Part shown: positions 52,085 to 62,492 of the stretch, piece after piece
How positions within the stretch are numbered: position 1 is the first letter of the stretch
Layout of the letters: every line of letters begins with the position of its first letter
Source of the DNA: Mantamonas sphyraenae
Lineage: Eukaryota; CRuMs; Mantamonadidae
NCBI GenBank assembly: GCA_026936335.1
Contig: JAPMXV010000075.1
Location: forward strand, 62,001-126,000
DNA length: 64,000 bases
Reading direction: 5' to 3'
Program-made: the position numbers and the translations under genes
Notes under the pieces: model-generated
The model's input: only the letters and a program-made list of their open reading frames with translations
Database searches by the model: none
What the model was told of the DNA's origin: nothing

Positions 52085-55000
52085 TCAGAAGCGGCGACGA
52101 CGACGGCGACGGAACAAGCTGCCAATCTTCTTGCCAGCCTTCTTGAGGCCCTTGCCGATCTTCTTGCCAACCTTCTTGAGGCCCTTGCCAATCTTCTTGA
52201 GACCCTTGCCCAGCCACTTGATCACCTTGCTGTTCTTGAGCCACTTGGCAAACTTCTGCAGATGGGCGCGGAACTTGAGGTAGTACGGCAGTGCCTTGAT
52301 GAGGATGTCCACTGTGGTCTGCCACTTCTTGGGCAGCAGCTTGGTGATGAGCTCCATCACCAGCTTGTCCATACCGGCCTCCTTCATCAGCGCATACATC
52401 TTCTTCGGACTCTTCCACGTGTCGCGGTTCAGCTTCGGCAGCATGTTCAGGAACACATGCAGGGCACCGATGCCCGACTCCACCGCCTTGTCGTTCTTGG
52501 CCAGCTTCGCCTTGAGCTTGTCAAGCGCACGCATGTCCTCACGGTCGTCGCCACGCACGTCCTCCATCGCCTCCTCCTCCTCGTCGTCCTCCTCGTCCTC
52601 ATCCAGACCCTGTTCCTCGTTCACATCCACGTCCTTGTTCTCCTCCAGACCCTGTGCGCGCTCGCGGGCAGCCACGGCCGCCTGGTGCTTGCGACGCTCA
52701 ATGTCCTTCAGAATGATGGCGTGCAGACGCTTGGCCAGCTGCTCCAGCACAGCCTTGTCGTGGTCCGACAGACGCGACTCCATGTCGTCGTTGCTATCGT
52801 CGTCATCCACGGCGCTCATGCTCATGGCCACCAGGGCGCTGCTGCTGCTCTGGGCATCTTCTTCCTCCTCATCCTCAAGGTCCTCCTCATCCTCCTCATC
52901 CTCGTCCATCAACGCATCGGGGTCCACGTCGTCGATCTTGGCCAGGGCTTCGTCGTCGCTGTCCATGCTGTTGAGGTTGACCTGGGTGCCCAGCGAGCGC
53001 AGCTGTGCACGAGCGTGCTCGATGGCGCTGCGCCCGTCCTCGTCCAGGTTTGCGTACAGCTCCTCGGTGGCGTCCACACCGGCGTCAAACACATCGTCGT
53101 CCTTCTTCTCCTCCACCTCCTTTGCCTTGCTTGTGGTCAGCTTGAGCAGCATCTTGCCGTACTTCTTGATCGGGCCGGCAAACTTCTTGTAAAAGGCCAC
53201 AATCTTCTTGGCCTTGTACACCCACTCGCGGATCTTGGGCGGCAGCATGTCCAGCATCAGCTCCGTCAGCTGGCTCTCCACGCCGATGTACTGCACCACA
53301 CGCAACAACTCCTTGGGTTCCTTCCAGTTGATGCTACGCAGCTGCGGCAGCACCTTGAACACCTCGATCATCACCTCCACCGCACCCTCAAACTTGGTGC
53401 CTGCCACCTTGGCCTTGGCCAGCTCCATCAGCTTCTTGCCCGTCTCGCTCGTGGCCACCGCCTTGGCCAGGCGTGCACCGTTGCGAGCCAGCGCCTGCTG
53501 CTCAAAGTGGAATGCCTTTTCGTCCGCCGCACGCTTCTTGGCGTCCTCCTCGATGTCCAGCAGCATCTGCGGCTTGCCTTCGCTGTTGAACAGCTTGTTG
53601 CCAGCCTCGTTTGCTTGCACACCCAGTGCCAGCGCCTTCTTCAGCGTCTCCTTGCTCTCCGACACGCACCATTCCTTCATCTGTGCAAACGCCTGTGCAC
53701 CCAGTTCCTTCTGCGTGCGCACGTTGCGCTCGTGCGAGTTTGCAAGACGCTTGGCGGCCAGCGCCACGCGGTCCAGACCTGCAATCTCCACGCGTTCGCG
53801 CAGCTCCATCGACTTGGCGCGGTTCTCGCAGAACCCGTAGGCAAAGTAGTTGCGCAGGGCCACCAGACGCGCCTTGTTCAGGCTCCAGAACTGAAGAGTG
53901 GCCTGGTTCAGCGCATTCTTCTTCTTCTTGTACGCCTTTTGCGCGTCCTCCAGCTTCTCCTCGGTCAGCTTCAGAGGCTCCACCACCTCGGGCGTGTAGC
54001 GCTCCTTGAACAAACTCAGCGGGATTTCCACAGAGCCTGCCTCGACCGTCTTGCGCACCTCCTCCTTGGAGGCTTCGATCTCCTGCAGGTTCTTCTCGAT
54101 GCCCTCCTGCAGGTCGCTGATCGAGTTGCGCAGCTTTGTGGCTGCCTTTTCGCGCTCCTTGGCAGAGATGGACTTCAGTGCGCTCACTTGCTCCAGGTTC
54201 ACCTCGTTCTCCTTCTTCAGCGTGCGCAGCTTCTCCAGCTCCTCCCGCAGCGGTTTGGTTGCCTCCTTTTCAATCTCGGCAAGCAGCTCCTCCTGGGCAC
54301 GCTGCTTCTCGGCAATTGCAAGCTGCATCGGCGTCATGGCAGGCGTAAACGTCGCACGACGCCTGGTAAACAGCAGGTCTGCGTCGCGGATGTCCTCTTC
54401 GGTCGTGTCCTGCACCTCGTCGTCGTCGTCCTCGTCGTCTTCGTCGTCGGCATCGGCGGTTTCGTCGTCCTCGTCAAAGAACAGGTCGTCGTCGCGCTGC
54501 AGCTCGTCGGCGTCGCTGAGCTCGTCGTCCACGGCGTTGTCCTCAAACGCTTCCATCGGCTCCTCCACGTCGGCGTCGCTGTCGCTGTCGCTTGCAAAGG
54601 CGCGTGCAGGGGCCAGGGCCAGGGGCGCGTTGTCGTTGTCGTTGTCGCTGTCGTTCAGGATGGCAATCTTCTTCTTGAGCTTGAGCTTGCCCTTGAGCAG
54701 GGTCTTTGTCTTGTCAAACAGGGTGTAGTCCTTGTCCAGCAGACTCTTGCCAAACAGCTTGATGGTGACCTTGATCTGGCCACGGATGCCCAGCGCCAGG
54801 TCCCAATCCAAGTAGAACGTGGACGTGGCGCCCGCAGACGCAGCTGCGTTCATCACCAGCTTCAGGTACGGCTCGATGCTAAACTCGGGGCCCGACACGT
54901 CGTAGAGGAGGAAGGCAAGACGCGGCGACAGGTACGCCTCGTAGTCCAGGCTGGCCTTGGCGTCCACCTTCTTGGGCGCGTACACCTTGTTCTTAAACTC

Positions 55001-58000
55001 CTTCTCAAAGATGCCTTTGAACTTGCCGTCGTCGTACTCGACACCCACCGTCATGCCTGCGGACAGCTCGCCGCCCAGCTCCAGGCGGAAGTCGCCTGCC
55101 GCCTTGAGCACAGAGCCAGCCCACAGGGTGGGCTTGATGGAAATCCACACCGGCACAGGACCCAGCATGAACTGCACCTTGGTGCCCTTGAAGTCCAGCA
55201 GCTTCTTCGACTTGTTCTCGTCGATCTCAAACTCCATCACCGCCAGCATGCGCAGCGTGAGGGACACACGGCCGCCCAGGGTGGCGCGGAACAGCTTCAG
55301 CTTGTAGCTGCGGATCTTAAACACCATCTTGAACATAAACTCGATGACGGCCTCGGCCTTTTCCAGACGCAGCAGGATCAGATAGTTGTCCTTCTGGCGT
55401 TTGAACAGGTCGCGGGGCTTGATCTCGGTGCCCACGTCCACTCCCTTTTGGTAGGTGTAGTCGATCTTGCCCATGAGGGCGTTGACCAGCGTGGTGACCA
55501 TTTTGGCCACCTTGGCGATCTCCTCCTTGATCTTGGCCACCACCTTCTTCACAAAGTCCATGATCTGGTCGCTGAGTGCGTTGGCCATGGCCTCAAAGCC
55601 CTTTTCCATCGCGGCCCACACGCCCGTGGCGTACTTGGACACGGCGGCGGCAATCTTGGCGCCAAACTTCTTCATGGCCTTCTTCAGAGCGGCCAATCCC
55701 TTGGACACGGCGCTCTTGATGGCACGACCCAGACGGCTGAAGAAACCGCGGTTGCGTTCGTAGTCTTGCAGCTCCAGCTCGTCGTCCTCGCGTGCGTCGG
55801 CGTCGTCCTGGGCGCGGTACATGCCGTTCTCGTCCTCGTCGTTGAGGGCCAGGGCGTCATTGTCGCCCTCGTCCTCCTCCTCCTCGTCGGCGCTGCTGCT
55901 TCCACGACCCTCTGTGATTTCGCGCATGTGTGCGTGTGCCACGTGGTCGTCGCTTGCAAAGTCGTCGTCCTCCATCTCTGTGTCTGCGCGTGCGTGCAGG
56001 TGGTCGAGGTGGTCCTGGGTGTAGTCCACAAAGGCGTCGTGTGCGTGTGCGGCAACGTCGTCCACAAAGGCAGCCGTCTCGTCACGCACGGCCTGGGACA
56101 CGGATGCGTCTGCAGGCATGTCCTGGACATGCTTGGCCACGGCAAGGGTCGCCTCGCGCTGTGCGGTCTCGCGCACCACCGAGGCGTACTTGCGCACGCG
56201 CTCCATGCGTTCGTTGTTGGCTGCCGTCTTCTTCCACTGGGCAAACATGCGCTCGAGCACGTCGCGGTCGTGTTGCACCGAGGCGTGTGTGCGCATGTCG
56301 GTCACCTCGCCGGTTTCTGCGTCGCGTGCCATGCTGGGGGCGCCCTGCACAGAGGTTTCCACGTCGCCGTCCTTGACAATGTCCAGCAGGCCTGCGTTGT
56401 GGCAGCGCAGCTGCACCGTGTTGGGTTCGTGCGGCAGTGCGTTGACGTGCGACACGCGAAAGAGGCCGTTGGGCACGGAGAAGATGCTGCCCACCTGGAT
56501 GGCGTACTTGTCCACCAGCCACTTGGGCACCTCAAACTCGCCTGCAATGTCGCCCTCGGGCAGGATCTTCTTGATGTCGTCCAGCCACTGCTGTGTGCCC
56601 GGGATGGTTTGTCCGTCGGCGTCGCGCAGTTCCTCGTCGGCAATCAGGCCGCGGTCCAGGGTGCTTGCGCGTGCCATGCGGTGCACACGGTCCATGAGTG
56701 TGGAGCCGTGCATGCCCATGAGGGCCAGCGGATCTTCGTCGTTGATGGCGTTGTGCGGACGACGCACCATCCTGAGGTGCTCGTGGTGCTCGTTGGCAAT
56801 GTGCACAAACTTGTCGTTGACCACCACGTCACCACGCTGGCGCGTGTGTGCAGTGTACTCCTGCTGGTGGCGCAGGGCCTCGCGTGCCTCTTCCGGTTCC
56901 AGCACACGTGCCTTTTCCTCGTTGCTCAGCTCACGTGTGGGCATCAGCGGCGTCTGTGCGTCCTGCAGCTCCTCGCTGTGGGCGTAGTGCGGGTCGGCAA
57001 AGAACGCCTCTTCCGAAACCTCGTTCGGGTCCACACGCTCCACCGTGTAGGCGTCGTTGACCTCATGCGGCAGCTCAAACTGCTCGCGCAGGGTGGCCTG
57101 GTCCAGTGTGGGGCCAGCAGGATGGTCAAACAGACGCTCCTTGGCCATCAGCGTGTGGTACGCACGCATGTTTTCGTCCAAATCGTCCACGTCTTCGTGG
57201 TCGCTGTCGCTGTCGCTCTCGCTGTCGCCATTGTCGCGCTTGGCCTGCTTCAGCGATGCCTTGGCCTCCTTCACCACGGGCTTGGCGGCCTTGTTCACAA
57301 CCGCCTCCGACTCGTGCTTCAGCTTCTGCGTGATCAGAAAGTTCTTGACCATGGTGCGCTGGGTGCTCACGAGCGTCTTGTGCATCGTGCTGAGCAGCTT
57401 GAGCTTCTTGTCCGAATCAATGGTGCCCACGCCACGCACAGCCTCCAGGTTGGCCTTTGTCTTTTCCTCCAGGGCCGCCAGCCGCTCGGCGGCGTGGTGC
57501 ATGTCTTGCACATTGGTGCCCTCGACGGTCTTTTTCATCTCCTCGCGTGCAGCCATGGCCTCTGCCAGCTCGGTGCGCTTGGCATCCACCTTTTTGCTGC
57601 GTTTGCTGGAGCGGCGGCGACGGCGGCGCCAGATGCCGCTGTCCTCGTCTTCCAGGTCTGCCGTGTCGTCGCCGTAGAGGGCGGCGCGTTCGTTGGCGTC
57701 GAGCACCTGCGCCTCCTGAGCGGCCTTGCCGCCTGCGGTAAAGGTGCCCTTGGCCACGACGGCGCTCTTGCTGAACAGCTCGTAGTTCTTGTTGAGGAGC
57801 TTGTTGCCCAGGATGGTCACCTGCACGCCAACGTCACCGCGGCAGCCGACAAGCAGCTCCCAGGTGCTGACCTTGCTTGCGCGAAGCACAGCCTGCACGT
57901 ACGGTTCCACGGAAAAGGTGGGGCCTGCGATGCCGTAGAGCAAAAAGCCCACCACGGGCTTGGCAAACGCCTCAAACGTGACGGTGCCCACGGGCAGCTT

Positions 58001-60240
58001 CTTGGGCAGGGTCAGGCTCTTCTTGAAGTGGCGCTTGAACATGCCCTTGAAGCCGTCGCCCTTTGTGTAGCGCAGACCGACGGCGATGCCCGAGCTGACG
58101 GTACCGCCCACAGTGGCCTCGGCCTCCACGGTCACCTCCAGGTTGAAACCGGCAAAGATCTCAAAGCGGATGTTGATCCAGATGGGCACGGGGCCGGCCA
58201 TGAAACTGATGCGTGCGCCGTTGAACAAGGCGACCTTGGTGCTCTTGTTCATGCGCAGGCGGTAGTTGAGCTTGGCAAACAGGTCGATGAGGACCGACAC
58301 GTCGCCGGCAAGCTCCACGCGGAAGTACTGCAGACGGAACATCTTGAGGGCAAACTGAAAGGTAAACTTGGGCACAAACTTGACGTGTGCGTTGCGCAGG
58401 AGCACCTGCGCGTGCACACCCTTGGCCTCGTTGTCGTACTCGTAGAGCACCTTGTTGGTGACAGCCTTGCCCAGGGTGACACTCTTTTGCAGGTCGACCT
58501 TCATGGACCCGAGGGCCGTGATGGTCTCCTTGATGTGCTTGACCACAGACACGACTGCATTGAGCACACCCTTGAGGTCACCCCGCAGGAACGCGCCCAC
58601 GGCTTCCTTCATGGCCTTGAGAATGGGGCCTGCAAACTTTTTGATGGCCTTGAACATCTTGGCGGCAAACTTGGTGACGCCCTTGACGAGTTTCTTGCCA
58701 AACTTTTTCAGTCCCTTGGCGATGACCTTGCCCAGCTTGGCGAGCTTCTTGATGCGGATGCGGTCTGTGTTGACGTCCTCCACCTGCTGCTGCTGCTGTT
58801 CTTCCTGCTCCGAGTCAACGTCGTCAGACGAGGACGACGCGGGGTCGGCGTCGGCATCGGCATCGGCGTCCTGGGCATTGTACACGGCGTGGCGCACAGA
58901 GTCCTTCAGGACGGCCTCTGCACGGGTTGCAAAGAGCTCGCGTGCGGGCTCCTCCACATCCTTGTAGAGTTGCTTGGTCGCCTGGACCATGGCCGGGATG
59001 GTGCGCGAGGTGATGGCACTCTTGGGCACCGAGTTGGAGGCCAGCTTCCACAGGGTGGTGTGCAGCTTGCGCAGGCTGTCCTGCACATACTGTTCCTGCA
59101 GCTCCTTTGTGCGCGAGGCCACAAAGTCGTCGCGGATGGCCTGCAGGGTGTCGCGGTCGCGCACGCTGCTGGCCTTTGCAGACAGGTCGGTGATCTCGTT
59201 GGTGAAGGCATCCTGCACCTTGGAGGGCGAACCCTCGACGGTGGTGGACACCTCACCGTTCTTGATGACGTCGGTGAGGCCTGCGTTGTGGCAACGCAGC
59301 TGCACGTACTCGGTCTGGCCTGCGATGGGATTCACGGCTGTGACGCGGAAGATGCCGTTGGGCACGGAGAACAGAGTGTCCACCTCGATGGAGTACTTGT
59401 TCACGAGCCACTTGGGCACCTCAAACTCGCCTGTGAGGTGTGGACGGGGGACCACGTGTGTGAGCAGGGCGAGGGGAGGCAAGAGAGGGAAACAAGAGGC
59501 GAAAAAGGCAAACGAGGTCCAGAGCGGAAAAAAACAACCACCACGCAGCCTCTCACGGGCGTCGTACCTGGGATGTCGCCCTCGGGGAGGACCTTGCCAA
59601 TGTCGTGCATCCAAGCCTGGGTGCCCGGGATGGTCTGGTCGTCGAGGTCGTCGTCGTAGAGGTCGTCGTCGTCCTGCTGGCTGCCGAGGTTGTCGTCGTC
59701 GGAAACGTCGGCGGAGGAAACGTCGGCAGAGAAGCGGACCGAGTCGGAACCGTCGCGCTGGGCCTGGCGCATGGCCTGGTCAAACACACGCGGGGCCTTG
59801 CGTTCGAGGATGGCGAGCGGATCGTCGTCTCGGAGACGGTTGGTGGGACGGGAGACCATCTTGAGGTGCTGGTGGTGTTGGCGGTCGATCTGCACGTACT
59901 TGTCGTGGACCTCGACCTCACCGCGCACACGGGTGGTCACAGTAATGCCCTTGCCCAGGTGCATGGTGTGCACTTCAAAGGGCTCGGGTACGGCCTCGGT
60001 ATACTCGGCCGTAGGTTCGAGGGGGGCGCCGTCGCGCAATTCCGCATACTCGTGTCCGTTGTCCTCGAAAAACTGCTCCGAGGACACGGAGGGAGACACG
60101 GTTTCGTAGTCGAGCTGGTCGACCACGTCGGGCGCGAAATCGTCCACGGCCTCGTGGGCGTCGGCGGGCGCAGCGGCCACCATGGCGGCCGCGCACAGCA
60201 AGAGAAGAAGGAGAGCGGGCGTTTTGTAGCCCGGCATCAT
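52085..60240 (-). CDS. Giant secreted protein (2,672 residues) with duplicated modules and three cationic amphipathic segments
   Basis: Exons 59568-60240 and 52085-59430 join in frame. A clear signal peptide (MMPGYKTPALLLLLL start, cleavage near residue 28) sends it into the secretory pathway. Two long copies of one architecture follow. Each has module A with DDQTIPGTQ or GQTIPGTQ, LPEGDI, GEFEVPKWLV and VQLRCHNAGL (about 85-270 and 1085-1260). Next comes an acidic linker, then a Lys/Ala/Gly-rich amphipathic stretch (about 450-512 and 1452-1545). Module B follows, beta-rich with GPVPIWI or GPVPVWI (about 535-785 and 1548-1815). After a charged coiled-coil zone, a third amphipathic stretch (about 2615-2672) has GKGLKKIGKGLKK-type repeats and ends in seven arginines and Phe. 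Arg clusters near 827 could be processing sites. No known family recognised. Confidence 0.8.
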
Positions 60241-60372
60241 CTCTGGTTTCGTTCTACTTCGCTCGTTTGTTGTCAATTGCTGATGGTACAGACAGTCGCA
60301 CGTGCGGGGAAACTAGAATTCAAAAGAGAAGTGGTGTAATGTGAAAACAATGGTCTTGGGACTTGTTGTTTT

Positions 60373-62421
60373 TCAATGCGAAAGCAAGCGCGTTTGCTGC
60401 GACGGCACTTCAGCGGAGGCGGAGGCGGCGGGGAGAAGGGGAGAACGTGCGTCGACAATGTCATTGAGTTGGTAAAGGTGTACGGACTCGCAGTGTGGGT
60501 TGGGCTGGTGTTGCTGGAGGCGTGTGCAGCTCTGTCGGACCTGGGATTGGATGAAGCGCAGGCAATCGGCCTGGTTGCAACGTGTGGTCATGGTGAGGAT
60601 GGGAGAGTGGTCTGGAAGAGGCAGGGTGGCAAAGGAGAGGCGTACGCCCGACCAGCCTGCAGGTTGGGGCAGATGGAGAAAGGGACCTCGGTAGAGGTTG
60701 GCCAGCCAGTAGGGAAGGTAGCGTGCAGAGGCAAACGAGGAGGGAAGAAGGTGGCCATGGATGTGCATGTGTGTGCGTGAGACGAGAGCGAGGCTGCGAT
60801 GGAAGCGGGGGGCGTGGCTGAGGGAAAGGCCAGCGGTGAGGTTGAGGGCAGGCATGACTGCGCCGATGCCACGTGTGCGCAGGAGGGGTTTGAGCATGAG
60901 AGAGGCCCAGTCGAGGGTGAGCCAGCGTGTGTGTTCGGTGCACATGAGGAGAAAGGCCTGGTTGTCGTCGTACGCGGCGTCGGCCAGCTTGTTCCACTGG
61001 AAGCCCGGCAGATGAGCCGAGTTGTCCGGGAGGTCCACAAAGCGCACCTTCCACGTACGTGTTCCATGGCCAGCGCGTGCGCTGAGGTCACGCAAGAGAC
61101 CAGCGAGTTGTTCGCGCACGGTGTGCACGCTGTAGACGGGATGGGAGGAGACAAACCCGACGTAGAGGCTGATCTGGATCTGTTTTGTGTCCATGTCGAG
61201 GGTGTGTGCCATGGAGGAGGCGAGGTGGCGGATGAGGGGCGTGTGGCGCGGGTCGTTGACGTGCGCAGCCGCCTGTGTGGCAGACAAGGCGTTTGCAGGG
61301 TCTGTGAGGACGAGGAGTGCGAGGGTGTGCAGGTTTGGGGCAGCAGTGTCTGGAGCGAGGGAGTCGCCCATGTGTGCGGCGTGGCCGTTTCGGAGGAGGA
61401 TGTGTCGGGCGTAGTCTGTACGAGAGTGAAGATTGGTGGAAGAGACGACGCCCTGGAGCATGATGTTTGGATGTTGCTGGATGTCTGTGAGGGCAAGGTG
61501 GCCTGCGTGGAGGAGAGTGGACGGCGTGCAGGGAAGCGGAGGAGGGGTGTCGCTGGTGGCCAGCCAGGAGGCGTTGCGGATGCGATGAAGGGCGTCGGTT
61601 GGGAAGGAGGTGAGAGTGGGACGTGCGCGGTGTGGAGCAATGTTGGAGGAGGAGGAGGAGGAAGGAGAGAGTGGGAGCGTTGGGGGGTGGTGTGGCCAGG
61701 GACCGTACCAGGAGCGTGCTGATGTGGGAAAGGCACAGCGGAGGAGCGGGATGAGAAAGGCGTCGTAGGTTGCAGAGCGGTGGAGGTAGCCGTGGAGCAT
61801 GGGGCTGGCAAAGGGAAGCTGTGTGCGCTGGGAGAGCTCGGGCGGGTAGTCTGTGGACAAGAGAGCACCCGTGTTGAGGAGGGTGTGGAGGAGAGCGTCG
61901 ACGCGGCCATGGAGGACGAGGTCGTGGGATATGTACAGGACGCGCGGGTGGGTGTTGCTTGCGTGGTGGAGGGCGACGGCGGCGAGGAGAGGGGCCGGGA
62001 TTTCGGAGAGGGAGGCGCGAGCGGAGGCGTAAAAGTCGGGAGGCATGTTGGGGAAGATGTCTGCGAGGAGCGGGTGGACGGGGATGTCTCGGAGGGCAAT
62101 AAACTCTGTGTGGGCCCAGGACTTGATTTCGGAGCGGTGGCGGGCGTGGAGATCGGAGGCGTAGATGGAGAGGGTCCAGGACGGGTGCCAGAAGTGAATG
62201 GAGCCGACGAGCTGTCGGGTGGCCTTGATGGTGGAGCGGGAAACGAGGAGGACGACGTTGAGGACCTCTGTTTCGCCCGAACGGGTGTCCAGGGCAAAGT
62301 GTTGACGCGTGTGGGGTTGGTTGCCCGAGGAGGCTTTGGAGATGGAGATAAAGATAAATAGGGAGCTGGAGAGGGAGAAGGTGAGGAGGGCGAGGAGGAC
62401 GTGGCTGCGACGTAGGCGCAT
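60373..62421 (-). CDS. Type II membrane protein, possibly a GT-A-like glycosyltransferase (682 residues)
   Basis: A short basic start (MRLRRSHV) precedes a single hydrophobic anchor (about residues 8-28), then a large luminal domain without further membrane spans. The region VLNVVLLVSRSTIKATRQL through HPRVLYISHDLVLHGRVDALL is laid out like a GT-A nucleotide-sugar domain, in which a strand-end 'D' after a run of hydrophobics marks the donor site, but a strict DxD is absent. The C-terminal half is His- and Leu-rich with WNKLADAAYDDNQAFLLM. It is intronless. The ATG at 62421 is preferred over longer in-frame possibilities because the anchor then lies at the usual distance from the N-terminus. 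The function is not established. Confidence 0.5.
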   Translation of the reverse strand: MRLRRSHVLLALLTFSLSSSLFIFISISKASSGNQPHTRQHFALDTRSGETEVLNVVLLVSRSTIKATRQLVGSIHFWHPSWTLSIYASDLHARHRSEIKSWAHTEFIALRDIPVHPLLADIFPNMPPDFYASARASLSEIPAPLLAAVALHHASNTHPRVLYISHDLVLHGRVDALLHTLLNTGALLSTDYPPELSQRTQLPFASPMLHGYLHRSATYDAFLIPLLRCAFPTSARSWYGPWPHHPPTLPLSPSSSSSSNIAPHRARPTLTSFPTDALHRIRNASWLATSDTPPPLPCTPSTLLHAGHLALTDIQQHPNIMLQGVVSSTNLHSRTDYARHILLRNGHAAHMGDSLAPDTAAPNLHTLALLVLTDPANALSATQAAAHVNDPRHTPLIRHLASSMAHTLDMDTKQIQISLYVGFVSSHPVYSVHTVREQLAGLLRDLSARAGHGTRTWKVRFVDLPDNSAHLPGFQWNKLADAAYDDNQAFLLMCTEHTRWLTLDWASLMLKPLLRTRGIGAVMPALNLTAGLSLSHAPRFHRSLALVSRTHMHIHGHLLPSSFASARYLPYWLANLYRGPFLHLPQPAGWSGVRLSFATLPLPDHSPILTMTTRCNQADCLRFIQSQVRQSCTRLQQHQPNPHCESVHLYQLNDIVDARSPLLPAASASAEVPSQQTRLLSH

Positions 62422-62492
62422 GGTGGATTGGGTTGGTTGCGCAGCGGTGTGTGTGAAGGCGGAGGCGGAGGCACCGATTTCCAGTTTCCACG
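62422..62492. promoter_or_regulatory. 71-base gap between divergent start codons upstream of MSH6
   Basis: This separates the type II membrane-protein gene (minus) from MSH6 (plus). It should contain both transcription starts or overlapping 5' UTRs. No specific element was recognised. Confidence 0.3.

Noticed and set aside
52076-59659. The plus-strand 2,527-codon frame as a gene
   Set aside because: The minus strand has a signal peptide, internal duplicated modules and a spliced first exon in frame. The plus-strand frame has only a repetitive Leu/His/Gln composition and no domain.
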